In this document: in pieces, positions 8,590 to 16,758 of the stretch | How the letters are laid out: the number at the start of each line of letters is the position of its first letter | Numbering within the stretch: the stretch's first letter is position 1 | From: Deltaproteobacteria bacterium UBA5756 | GTDB taxonomy: Bacteria > Desulfobacterota > Syntrophorhabdia > Syntrophorhabdales > Syntrophorhabdaceae | Assembly (NCBI GenBank): GCA_002418985.1 | Contig: DIFE01000134.1 | Coordinates: forward strand, 1 to 61,652 | Direction: 5' to 3' | Length of the DNA stretch: 61,652 nucleotides | Translations under genes and position numbers: made by a program | Notes under the pieces: generated by a model | Told to the model about the DNA's origin: nothing | What the model saw: the letters and a program-made list of their open reading frames with translations, nothing else | Databases searched by the model: none

Positions 8590-9396
8590 GTGCACGGATA
8601 TGACGGGATGCGGCCGGCCGAGAAGACCGGCCGGCTCATTATCCTCTTCCTGCTGCTTGTACCGGTCATCGTCTTTTCGGCCGGCACAACGTCCCATGCG
8701 CAGGGTTTCGACGTACAGCCCGTAAAGGTATTTTTCAATGGCCGGACCAGGGCGGAAAAACTGGTCGTCACGAATGTCGGCGGCGGCGATCTTTCCCTGC
8801 AGGTGCAGGCCTTCGCATGGGCACAGGACAAGGACGGCGAAGACGTCTATGGGGAGACCTCCGACATCGTGATCTTCCCCAGGATCCTCATGATACCCCG
8901 GGGCGAACAGCGGATCATCCGCCTGGGCGCAGCCCCCGGCCCTTCGTCACGCGAAGGCACATACAGGGTCTACCTGGAGGAACTGCCTATCAGGGCTCGA
9001 AAGAAGAGCGGTGCAGGGGCAGGAGTGCGCCTTACGCTGAGGGTGGGAATCCCCGTGTTTGTGAGCCCCGTAAACAACCCGGACAAAAAGGCCTCCGGCT
9101 CCCTGACCATGGAAAAAGGCAAAGCGGTTGTCAGGGCGCGAAACGACGGCAATACCCATCTCATTATCCAGTCCATCACGATAACCGGCCGGGACGCCCG
9201 GGGGGCGGAAGTCTTCTCGAAAGACTTTAAGGGGTGGTATCTGCTCGGCGGCGCATCCAGGACCCACGTAACCGACATCCTCCCGGCAACGTGCAGAAGA
9301 CTCTCAGAGATCCATGCGGTCGTCAGGACAACGAAGAATTCCATCGAGGAGACACTGCCGGTGACAAAGGATATGTGTGCGCCACAGGCAGAATGA
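8590..9396 (+). CDS. Periplasmic fimbrial chaperone (Csu/FimC-like)
   Basis: A 268-residue PapD-like chaperone that would bind SCPU subunits in the periplasm and deliver them to the usher. It has a hydrophobic signal sequence (IILFLLLVPVIVFSAG), the N-terminal Ig-like domain starting FDVQPVKVFFNGRTRAEKLV, the usual run DIVIFPRILMIPRGEQRIIR, and the G1-like strand region with GVRLTLRVGIPVFVSP. The GTG start at 8590 has AGGAAA about 7 nt upstream; an in-frame ATG at 8608 is the alternative. It follows the pilin after 9 nt and overlaps the usher by ATGA, indicating a translationally coupled operon. Confidence 0.9.
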   Translation: MHGYDGMRPAEKTGRLIILFLLLVPVIVFSAGTTSHAQGFDVQPVKVFFNGRTRAEKLVVTNVGGGDLSLQVQAFAWAQDKDGEDVYGETSDIVIFPRILMIPRGEQRIIRLGAAPGPSSREGTYRVYLEELPIRARKKSGAGAGVRLTLRVGIPVFVSPVNNPDKKASGSLTMEKGKAVVRARNDGNTHLIIQSITITGRDARGAEVFSKDFKGWYLLGGASRTHVTDILPATCRRLSEIHAVVRTTKNSIEETLPVTKDMCAPQAE

Positions 9397-11759
9397 TCGC
9401 ATACCGCCGTTGTGCCGCGACGATGCCGCTTTTGTGCATCCTGGTTGTCGGCATCCTTATTGCCCCGCGCGAATGCCCGGGTCAGGAGCACCTCGTTCTG
9501 GAGATAATCCTCAACACTCAGAAGAAAGGTGAGTTCTTCGCCTATCTGACAGAAGACCGGGATTTCCTCCTCAGCAAAGAGGATCTTATCGCCATGGGTT
9601 TTGCGGATCCAACGGGCACGACATCGGAAAAAAAGGGGGGGACGTTCGTATCGCTGCGATCAATGGAAGGTTTGTCTTTCACTTTCAACGAGAAGCTGGT
9701 ATCTCTCGAGATCACTGCGGTGCCCCGCCTTCTCAGGAAGAGGTCCGTCGATCTCAAACCGGCGAGGCGCGCCGACGTCTATTACCCGAGAGACACCGGC
9801 GGCTTTTTAAATTACGGCCTCAGCTACAGGGCCGATGGGCCCTTTGACAACAGGTCTTTCGGGGGGACAACCCAGTTTGGTGTGAGAACCGGAGACATCC
9901 TGTTCCTTAATGACTCGACTTACACCAGGGACGACACAGGCGAAAGGCTCGTCCGGCTATCGACGAACACGACTTATGAATCGAGGCTTGACCTGAACCG
10001 CACCGTGCTCGGTGATCTCTATGCCGCCTCCGGTCATCTCGGCAGCGCAGTGAACATGGGCGGCATCAGCTTTTCGAGGAACTTCAGGATAGACCCCTAT
10101 TTCATAAAACAACCGATAGTGGATTACACCGGATTTGCCGCGCTGCCCTCGGAGGTCAAGGTTTCCATAGACGGCGCCCAGGTAAGGTCGGACAAGGTAT
10201 CCCCGGGTCCTTTCGACCTGAAGAACATCCTTGCCTTCAACGGGGTCCATGATCTGGAGATCACGGTCAAGGACGCCTTCGGCCGGGAAGAAACACTCCG
10301 GTATCCCTTTTACAGTTCCGATATCCTTCTGCGCGCCGGACTTCATGAATTCAGCTATAACGCCGGTTTCCTGAGAAACAATTACGGAACCGTCAGCAAC
10401 GACTACGGCAGGTTTGTCGTCTCATTTTTCCACAGCTACGGCATCACCGATTTCTTCACTATCGGCGCCCGGGGCGAGGGGTTCCGCGACCGCGTCAACG
10501 CAGGTCCCCGGATGTCGCTCCTTCTGGGGAATTACGGTGTCCTGAGCCTGTCCACGGGTGCAAGCGCCATTGAGGGGGGCCCGACCGGCTATGCCGGTTC
10601 GCTGGGTTATACCTACCAGCGGCCCAATGTCAGCCTGAGGTTCCTCTATAACGAATACACACGGGCATATTCAACAATCGCGACGCGGTCAACAAACGAA
10701 AAGACACGACGCGAACTGGGCGCAGGCATCGGATTCGGCATGAAGGCCTTCGGCTCCATCTCCTTCGACTTCGGATCAATAGACACGTATACCGGCCGGG
10801 ACCGCGAGAGCTATACGCTCAACTATTCGCGCAGTATTACGAGAGATTCGAGCATCTACCTCTCAATGAGACACACACGGGACGATGACACCATCACTCA
10901 ATTCAACCTGGGACTCACCGTTCATCTCTGGAAAGAGACGATGCTCTCGGTCAGTCTCCAGAAAGACAACGGCAGCGACTACCAGGGCACACAGATACAA
11001 AAGAGTGCTCCCGTCGGTGAAGGGTTCGGGTACAGGGTATCCGCCTCACGGAGCGGTTCATCCGGCAGCGAGGCCGATTCCGTCAATCCCTTCGTCCAGT
11101 ACAACGGGCCGTACGGTATCTACACCGCGGAATTTACGGCAAACTACCCAACGGGATCGAGAGAGGCCCGGGAATCGATGGGCCTTAACGCGTCGGGAGG
11201 GATAGCTTACGTGGGGAGGACCATATCATTCGGGCGCCCCGTCAGCGATAGCTACGGCCTCGTAAAGGTGGGAGATCTCAAAGGCGTCGGCGTATATCAC
11301 AACAATCACCTCATCGGGCATACCGACAGTTCGGGAAAACTCTTCATTCCCAATATGTACTCCTATACAGACAACTACGTCTCCATCGACGATAAGGACA
11401 TCCCGATGGAATATTCTTTTGAAAAGGTGGGAAGATATGTGTCACCGCCTCTCAGAAGCGGCACCTTTCTGCCTTTTGATGCTGCAAAGATTCACGCCTT
11501 CATGGGGCGCCTGGAAACGAAGTCGGGAGGGAAAACCATTCCTCTTTGTCTCCTTAAGGCAACGCTCACCGTGAATGGAAGGGATGTCCCCTTCGTCACC
11601 AACGGGAAAGGGGAATTCTATCTCGATAACATAAACCCCGGCCGCTATACCGGAACAGTGAGAAGCGACGACGGAACGTATATTTTCACCATCGCAATAC
11701 CACGCTCCGACGATACAATCGTAAACCTGGGAGGGGTCCTTGCCGAAGAACGCCATTAG
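9393..11759 (+). CDS. Fimbrial outer-membrane usher (PapC/CsuD-like)
   Basis: An outer-membrane usher of 788 residues that recruits chaperone-subunit complexes and secretes the pilus. ATG-9393 overlaps the chaperone stop (ATGA) and is followed by a signal peptide (MPLLCILVVGILIAP region). After it come an N-terminal periplasmic domain (LVLEIILNTQKKGEFFAYL), a long beta-rich barrel, and C-terminal domains with a carboxypeptidase-regulatory-like ending (FYLDNINPGRYTGTVRSD). Length is at the short end for ushers, as in archaic Csu systems. An ATG 30 nt downstream is an alternative start. Context with SCPU proteins on both sides supports a Csu-type assembly line. Confidence 0.92.
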   Translation: MIAYRRCAATMPLLCILVVGILIAPRECPGQEHLVLEIILNTQKKGEFFAYLTEDRDFLLSKEDLIAMGFADPTGTTSEKKGGTFVSLRSMEGLSFTFNEKLVSLEITAVPRLLRKRSVDLKPARRADVYYPRDTGGFLNYGLSYRADGPFDNRSFGGTTQFGVRTGDILFLNDSTYTRDDTGERLVRLSTNTTYESRLDLNRTVLGDLYAASGHLGSAVNMGGISFSRNFRIDPYFIKQPIVDYTGFAALPSEVKVSIDGAQVRSDKVSPGPFDLKNILAFNGVHDLEITVKDAFGREETLRYPFYSSDILLRAGLHEFSYNAGFLRNNYGTVSNDYGRFVVSFFHSYGITDFFTIGARGEGFRDRVNAGPRMSLLLGNYGVLSLSTGASAIEGGPTGYAGSLGYTYQRPNVSLRFLYNEYTRAYSTIATRSTNEKTRRELGAGIGFGMKAFGSISFDFGSIDTYTGRDRESYTLNYSRSITRDSSIYLSMRHTRDDDTITQFNLGLTVHLWKETMLSVSLQKDNGSDYQGTQIQKSAPVGEGFGYRVSASRSGSSGSEADSVNPFVQYNGPYGIYTAEFTANYPTGSREARESMGLNASGGIAYVGRTISFGRPVSDSYGLVKVGDLKGVGVYHNNHLIGHTDSSGKLFIPNMYSYTDNYVSIDDKDIPMEYSFEKVGRYVSPPLRSGTFLPFDAAKIHAFMGRLETKSGGKTIPLCLLKATLTVNGRDVPFVTNGKGEFYLDNINPGRYTGTVRSDDGTYIFTIAIPRSDDTIVNLGGVLAEERH

Positions 11760-12234
11760 CCGCATAGGTACATTATCCATGAAGTCTGTCTGCAGCGCAT
11801 TTTTTCTTGCCGTCTTGCTCATTACCTGTTCGGCCGACGCCGAAGGTGGTGAATGCGGCATAACGATCGCGGGCATCGATTTCAGCAAATACAACCCCCT
11901 GTGCGACACTCCCACTGTCGCACAGGGGTCCATCACCGTGACGTGCTCGATGCCTGCAAGTGGAAAAGTCACCGTGAGCACAGGCTGGTCTCAAGGCTTT
12001 CGCCCGAGAACGATGACGGGTGATCGGGAAAACATGGAGTACAACCTTTATACAGACAGTCTTTGCACAGAGGTATGGGGTAACGGCGAGCCCGGGACAG
12101 TCACCGGGAGTTTCACCTTCGGGGAAGGAGGAGGTTTGCAGATATTCCCCGTTTATGGAAGGATACCGCCGAAACAGGATGTTTACGCGCCGCAGATCTT
12201 CCGTGACTCCCCCGCCGTCACCGTCCTATGGTAA
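11740..12234 (+). CDS. Second SCPU-domain protein, candidate pilus tip subunit
   Basis: A 164-residue secreted SCPU protein closing the fimbrial operon. After the signal peptide (FFLAVLLITCSADA) the mature chain begins EGGECGITIAGIDFSKYNPL, so the first conserved cysteine comes almost at the mature N terminus. There is no room for the donor strand seen in the first subunit. In chaperone-usher pili the subunit lacking a donor strand sits at the tip, so this is a candidate tip subunit. CsuE of Acinetobacter has two SCPU domains; this protein has one. Four cysteines are present. The TTG start at 11740 has GGGAGG about 5 nt upstream and overlaps the usher end; ATG at 11779 is an alternative. A perfect 13-bp inverted repeat lies inside it. 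Confidence 0.78.
   Translation: MPKNAISRIGTLSMKSVCSAFFLAVLLITCSADAEGGECGITIAGIDFSKYNPLCDTPTVAQGSITVTCSMPASGKVTVSTGWSQGFRPRTMTGDRENMEYNLYTDSLCTEVWGNGEPGTVTGSFTFGEGGGLQIFPVYGRIPPKQDVYAPQIFRDSPAVTVLW
11896..11928. repeat. Perfect 13-bp inverted repeat inside the tip-subunit gene
   Basis: CCCCTGTGCGACA (11896-11908) and its exact complement TGTCGCACAGGGG (11916-11928) flank a 7-nt loop. The hairpin lies in the coding sequence where it encodes PLCDTPTVAQG. There is no T-tract after it, so it is not a classical terminator. Confidence 0.85.
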
Positions 12235-12303
12235 CAGGGAGGCTTTTTCGAACAATTCTATTGACTCGGCGCACCATTCCCTGTACAAAAGTATCTGAAA
12301 ATC

Positions 12304-13002
12304 ATGTTTGCACTACTTGGCGGAACATCACTGCTCGGGTCGCCGGTTTTTTCCCAATGGCCCGATAAAACGATCACAACCCCCTTCGGCGCTGTAACGG
12401 TAAAGACAGCCGAAGAGACCGTCTTTCTCCAGAGACACGGCAACCCCTGCCTGCCTCCCCACAGGATTCCTCACCGGGCCAACATTTGGGCTCTCAAGGA
12501 ACTGGGCGCCACGAAGATACTTGCCGTCAATTCCGTGGGGAGCCTCAAGCCTTCCATAAAACCGGGCACACTCGTTATCCCCGACGATTTCGCGTCGCCC
12601 TGGCGCACGGAAACATTTTTCGATGACGAGATGCGTTTCATGGTGCCCGTGATGGACGAGGAATTCGCCCGTGAGGTATACGGGGTATGCCGCAGGCATA
12701 CGAAGACGGTCCGGGTGGGAGGCACGTATATCCAGACCATCGGGCCGAGGTTGGAGACGCGGGCCGAGATAAACATGCTGAAGCGCTTCGGAGACATCGT
12801 CGGCATGACCCTTGCCTCGGAGGCGACGCTGGCAATCGAATCCTGCCTGCCCTATGCGAGCATCTGCTCCGTCGACAACTATTGTCACGGGATAATGAAG
12901 GTATCTTTAACCATGGATGAGATCTACGAAAACGTGGCACGGAATCTGAAAACTGTCGAAGATATCCTCAATGCCTTTATCTCACGGGACAGAGGAGCCT
13001 GA
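12304..13002 (+). CDS. MTAP/PNP-family nucleoside phosphorylase (methylthioinosine or methylthioadenosine phosphorylase)
   Basis: A 232-residue member of the MTAP/PNP family, which cleaves purine nucleosides with phosphate. Recognisable blocks are PHRIPHRANIWALKELGATKI and VGGTYIQTIGPRLETRAEI, both near the phosphate and ribose pocket, and GMTLASEATLAIE, the sugar-contacting methionine/glutamate region. In MTA phosphorylases a TDYD-like segment contacts the adenine amino group; the matching segment here is SVDNYCH, lacking the second aspartate. Together with the downstream MTA deaminase (overlapping by one base) this favours methylthioinosine as substrate, as in the Pseudomonas MTA to MTI route. 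Specificity is an inference. The pathway recycles methylthioadenosine left from polyamine or other SAM-consuming reactions. Confidence 0.85.
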   Translation: MFALLGGTSLLGSPVFSQWPDKTITTPFGAVTVKTAEETVFLQRHGNPCLPPHRIPHRANIWALKELGATKILAVNSVGSLKPSIKPGTLVIPDDFASPWRTETFFDDEMRFMVPVMDEEFAREVYGVCRRHTKTVRVGGTYIQTIGPRLETRAEINMLKRFGDIVGMTLASEATLAIESCLPYASICSVDNYCHGIMKVSLTMDEIYENVARNLKTVEDILNAFISRDRGA

Positions 13003-14258
13003 TGAAAATTCTCATCAGGGACGTTCTGCTTGACGGTGCGGTCACGGATATCTTCATGGACAACGGCGTTATTCTCCAGATCTCCCCCTCATGCGCCCGT
13101 ACTGCCGATAAAGTGATAGACGGCCGCGGCAAGGCCGCCCTGCCCTCCCTGATAAACGGTCACACCCACGCCGCAATGACCCTCTTTCGGGGATTTGCCG
13201 ACGACATGCCCCTCAAGAACTGGCTCGAGGAGAAGATCTGGGTCCTTGAATCGAAGCTCACCGAAGACGATGTCTACCGGGGTGCACGCCTCGCCTGCCT
13301 GGAGATGATCAAGAACGGTGTCACCGTCTTCAACGATATGTACTGGCACTGGGAAGCAACCGCCCGGGCCGCTGCCGACATGAAGATACGCGGTTTCATC
13401 AGTGCCGTCTTTATCGACATGTTTGACGAAGGCACGGGCCGGGAACAGATAGCCCTCAACCGTGACCTTTACGCCCTCTCGAAAGACTACGAACCGTACG
13501 CGACCTTCACCTTCGGTCCCCATGCACTCTATACCGTGTCGAAGGCGAGCCTGGAATGGATGCGCGATTTCGCCGCCGAAAAGGACCTCCTCATTCACAT
13601 GCACCTCGCTGAAACCGCCGATGAAGAACGATTCTCGCGGGATAAATACGATATGTCCCCCGTGGAGTTTCTCGATTCCATCGGGCTCTTCTCTCAAAGA
13701 TATATCGGATGCCACGGTTGCCAGCTTGGCAAAGCCGACGTGGAGATCCTGAAAGAGCGTGACGCACGGCTTGTCCACGTCCCCGTCTCCAATCTCAAGC
13801 TTGCCGTAGGGAAGGTCTTTCCCCATCGCCTCATCGAGGAGGCCGGGATATCTTACTGTTTTGGAACCGACGGCTGCGCCTCCAACAACCATCTCGACGT
13901 TCTGGAAACGATGAAATTCGCATCTCTGCTCGCCAAGTTCCATACCGGCGACCCGACGATGCTCCCCGCACGGCGGACCCTGGATATGGCCACCCGTACC
14001 GCCGCCGACATCTTCAGGCTGGGCCCGTGGGTGATCGCGGAAGGCATGAGCCCCGACATCATCCTTATCGACCTCAATCGACCCGAGTTCGTTCCCAATT
14101 TCGACATGTACTCCGATATGGTCTATGCAACTAACGGCTCCGCCGTCGACACGGTCATATGCATGGGAGAGGTTCTCATGGAAAACCGCGTCGTCCCCGG
14201 GGAAGAGGAGATTATGATGCGGGCATCCGAAGCAGCGCACGCCCTCGTCAAGCGATGA
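13002..14258 (+). CDS. mtaD: 5-methylthioadenosine / S-adenosylhomocysteine deaminase
   Basis: A 418-residue amidohydrolase that would deaminate MTA and SAH to their inosine forms. Metal and substrate motifs are present: HTHAAMTLFRG (HxH) near residue 55, HMHLAETADEE near 200, CHGCQL near 232, and FGTDGCASNNHLDV near 287, which carries the catalytic aspartate. ATG overlaps the stop of the phosphorylase gene (TGATG), so the two are coupled and form a two-step salvage route from MTA via MTI to hypoxanthine and methylthioribose-1-phosphate. Length fits the family. Confusion with other cytosine or atrazine deaminase relatives is possible, but gene context supports MtaD. Confidence 0.92.
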   Translation: MKILIRDVLLDGAVTDIFMDNGVILQISPSCARTADKVIDGRGKAALPSLINGHTHAAMTLFRGFADDMPLKNWLEEKIWVLESKLTEDDVYRGARLACLEMIKNGVTVFNDMYWHWEATARAAADMKIRGFISAVFIDMFDEGTGREQIALNRDLYALSKDYEPYATFTFGPHALYTVSKASLEWMRDFAAEKDLLIHMHLAETADEERFSRDKYDMSPVEFLDSIGLFSQRYIGCHGCQLGKADVEILKERDARLVHVPVSNLKLAVGKVFPHRLIEEAGISYCFGTDGCASNNHLDVLETMKFASLLAKFHTGDPTMLPARRTLDMATRTAADIFRLGPWVIAEGMSPDIILIDLNRPEFVPNFDMYSDMVYATNGSAVDTVICMGEVLMENRVVPGEEEIMMRASEAAHALVKR

Positions 14259-14722
14259 TTTTCATCTGCGATGTCATGCTGGGAAAGCTGGCACGTTACC
14301 TCAGGATACTCGGGTTCGATGCCCGCTACATACGCCAGGGAGATGACCCTCGGTCCTTCCCCGCACCATCGCCGGAAATAGTTTTCCTGACAAAGAGAAA
14401 AACAGGAACCGTTCGTCCCCATTCAATCGTCGTCCCTGGAGACGATCCGGAAGAACAGTTTCTTGCAATAAAGGACTCCATAGAACCCTACATCGATCCC
14501 GCGGCTCTCATGACACGATGTCTTGACTGCAACACGGTCCTGATCGATGTGCCCAAAGACGAGATCGAACCGTTCGTCCCCGAGTACGTCTACCACCACC
14601 ACGACAGGTTCACAACCTGCCCGTCCTGTAAGAAAGTATACTGGGAGGGTTCCCACGCCGATGAAATGCATGCGTGGATGGAAAGAATGAAGGGTAAGGA
14701 ACGTGACAAAGTTCCCTTTTGA
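14255..14722 (+). CDS. Mut7-C RNase-fold / zinc ribbon protein
   Basis: A 155-residue protein of the Mut7-C family (a PIN-like nuclease fold, originally named from the C terminus of nematode Mut-7). The N-terminal signature IFICDVMLGKLARYLRILGF includes the invariant aspartate and the LARYLR helix. The C-terminal half has a four-cysteine zinc ribbon (CLDC near residue 91 and CPSC near 125). ATG-14255 overlaps the mtaD stop (ATGA); longer starts upstream would run inside mtaD. It also overlaps nth by 20 nt. Predicted role is RNA or nucleic-acid cleavage or binding, not shown experimentally as far as I know. Confidence 0.85.
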   Translation: MIFICDVMLGKLARYLRILGFDARYIRQGDDPRSFPAPSPEIVFLTKRKTGTVRPHSIVVPGDDPEEQFLAIKDSIEPYIDPAALMTRCLDCNTVLIDVPKDEIEPFVPEYVYHHHDRFTTCPSCKKVYWEGSHADEMHAWMERMKGKERDKVPF

Positions 14723-15362
14723 CGAAATGATGAAAGCCCTCACGGACTTTTTTTCCGAAGAGGCCGCGCCGATCATCACGCGCATATCGCGGGGCGAGAA
14801 AAGCGATCCTTTTGTAGTACTCGTAGGGACGCTCCTGAGCCTTCGGACGAAGGATGAGACAACGGAGAAGGTAATGGAGGCACTGATGCCTCATGTGGGC
14901 ACACCGCGGGACCTTCTGCGCATCCCGACGGCGGACCTGGAGAGAATGATCTACCCCGTGGGATTCTATCGAAACAAGGCGAAGATACTCAAGGAAGTCG
15001 CGGGCATCATCATCACATCTTTTGGTGGAAAGGTCCCCGACACCATCGAAGAGCTTCTGTCCATAAGAGGAATAGGCCGAAAAACAGCGAATCTCGTTGT
15101 TACCGAAGGATACGGAAAACCGGGGATATGCGTGGATACACACGTCCACAGGATATCAAACAGGCTCGGGATAGTTTCGACAAAAAATCCCCACCAGACC
15201 GAAGAGATGCTGAGGCGGATATTGCCCCAAAAATACTGGATCGTCTACAATTCCCTTCTTGTCACCTTTGGCAAACGGATCTGCACCCCCCTGTCTCCCA
15301 AATGCAGCCAATGCCCGCTCAATAACATCTGCCCGAAAAAGAACGTAACGAAATCACGATAA
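14703..15362 (+). CDS. nth: Endonuclease III (DNA glycosylase/AP lyase)
   Basis: Endonuclease III removes oxidised pyrimidines and cleaves the abasic site. The 219-residue protein has the helix-hairpin-helix SIRGIGRKTANLV containing the catalytic lysine, the catalytic aspartate in VDTHVHRISNRLG, and the C-terminal iron-sulfur loop C-X6-C-X2-C-X5-C (CTPLSPKCSQCPLNNIC). It starts at GTG-14703 inside the end of the Mut7-C gene. The chain from the phosphorylase gene to nth forms one tightly packed unit. Identification is secure. Confidence 0.95.
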   Translation: MTKFPFDEMMKALTDFFSEEAAPIITRISRGEKSDPFVVLVGTLLSLRTKDETTEKVMEALMPHVGTPRDLLRIPTADLERMIYPVGFYRNKAKILKEVAGIIITSFGGKVPDTIEELLSIRGIGRKTANLVVTEGYGKPGICVDTHVHRISNRLGIVSTKNPHQTEEMLRRILPQKYWIVYNSLLVTFGKRICTPLSPKCSQCPLNNICPKKNVTKSR

Positions 15363-15370
15363 CACATGCA

Positions 15371-16648
15371 CTATCTCGCATAGCACAGCAAAGGCAGGTA
15401 GAGACTGAAAAGGAGAATACCCAGAGAAAGGGCCTCACCCACACTCATTCCCTGTACGGCCCCGCCGAAGCGCTTTGTGACGAAAGGGCCGAAGCGGGCA
15501 AGGAGAAGGGCCGGCAGGAGGCTCACACCGAGAAGCAAGAAGGCGGCGATGGACGCATATCCACCCTCCCCCGCGATGCTCCGGTAAAGGGCGATTCTCC
15601 CCACGAGACCTCCAATCGGGAGAAGCCCGGCGAGTGCCGCGGCGAAAACGACAAAAAGGACCGAGACCGGCCTGCCCCCTCTCTTCTCGAATCCGCGGGT
15701 GACGAAGATCAGGCCGGCGGCGGCCGCCAGACTGCTGCATGCCATTACGGCCACCGCGTTGCCGCCGACGGGGACAAGGGACCTTATGCAGGCAGTCCCC
15801 GCGATGCACGCGGCAACAATAAAAAGAATACACACCGCCATCTTGCCGGGGTCCTTCTGGCGGGAGGCGATTACCAGGTATATCCCGGCTGCCGCCAGTG
15901 AGCCGGGAAGAAGGACACACAGGGCTCCGGGGCTCATAAGCAAAACCCTCATCATGAGGAAGACTTCCGCATAAAGGGAAATGATGGCAAGCAGGGCCAA
16001 AAGCGGCTCGCCGGCTATTCTCGTCCTCCAATCCGACGAAAAGGAAAGGGGGATAAAAAACAACCTGTAGAGAACGTACCCGGCCAGGATAAAAGGCAGC
16101 CATTCCGGCAGTCCCGCCAAAAATGCGTCCCGTCCGGTGCCTGTCACATTCCGGAAGAAGAAAAGAGCGATAACGATTGCGGCGGCGGGTACGAGAAACA
16201 GCGCGTCGCGAACACCATTCCCCTTCTTTCGCGCCGCCGTAAAAAACAGGATGTACGACGCCTCGGCAAAGAAAAGAAGTGTCAGCAGATCCGACGCAAG
16301 TATGGTACCGACGGCCCCACCGAGGTTCGCCAGTACGAAAGCCTCTCCCGCCCGCCTGCCGGGACGTTCATTGTCCGACACAAGCCAGGGAATACATCCC
16401 GCACAGAGAGCACAGACACACAGGGCGCCTGCGACGCTAAAGGCATCCAGGTTGAAATTGAAAAACCCTCCCGGGGAGGCGATTACGCGGGGTTGCCGGA
16501 AAAATAGATAAGGGATAAGGATCGAAACGCCGCTTACCGTGATGAAAAAAGACAGGGCGGGCGGGATAAGGCGATTTTTGCCCAATGAGCCCGCAAGAAG
16601 TACCGCCGGAACCCCGGCGAAAAGAATCCAAATCGGGTAGAGAAACAT
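15371..16648 (-). CDS. Orphan NuoN/MrpD-like polytopic membrane protein
   Basis: A roughly 425-residue protein made almost entirely of hydrophobic segments (about 13-14). It resembles the antiporter-like subunits of complex I and Mrp exchangers. The segment DLLTLLFFAEASYILFF matches the NuoN TM5 region and keeps the key glutamate. LYRLFFIPLSF matches the TM7 motif but has Arg where the proton-channel Lys normally sits, and ISLYAEVFLMMRVLL in the TM8 position has Glu instead of Lys. No other nuo, mrp or hydrogenase genes are near; it is convergent with nth (8 nt apart) and divergent from bamA. The Met start MFLYPIW was chosen because the longer frame begins with a poorly supported TTG and adds a charged leader. 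Function unknown; a degenerate ion-translocating subunit is possible. Confidence 0.75.
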   Translation of the reverse strand: MFLYPIWILFAGVPAVLLAGSLGKNRLIPPALSFFITVSGVSILIPYLFFRQPRVIASPGGFFNFNLDAFSVAGALCVCALCAGCIPWLVSDNERPGRRAGEAFVLANLGGAVGTILASDLLTLLFFAEASYILFFTAARKKGNGVRDALFLVPAAAIVIALFFFRNVTGTGRDAFLAGLPEWLPFILAGYVLYRLFFIPLSFSSDWRTRIAGEPLLALLAIISLYAEVFLMMRVLLMSPGALCVLLPGSLAAAGIYLVIASRQKDPGKMAVCILFIVAACIAGTACIRSLVPVGGNAVAVMACSSLAAAAGLIFVTRGFEKRGGRPVSVLFVVFAAALAGLLPIGGLVGRIALYRSIAGEGGYASIAAFLLLGVSLLPALLLARFGPFVTKRFGGAVQGMSVGEALSLGILLFSLYLPLLCYAR

Positions 16649-16718
16649 GATTTCTCGTGAAATTAACATATCTGACGACCTCAATTCCAGCTTATCGAAA
16701 TGAAATACTTTTTTTACC

Positions 16719-16748
16719 TTTACAAAGAGGATGTTTTTTTGGTAATTT
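16719..16748 (+). promoter_or_regulatory. Possible promoter of the bamA-lpx operon
   Basis: TTTACA (16719-16724) and TAATTT (16743-16748) are 18 nt apart. The predicted start of transcription would fall only a few bases before the bamA ATG at 16759, which has no Shine-Dalgarno sequence in front of it. Hexamers are weak matches, so this is tentative. Confidence 0.35.
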
Positions 16749-16758
16749 TCCAAAACAT

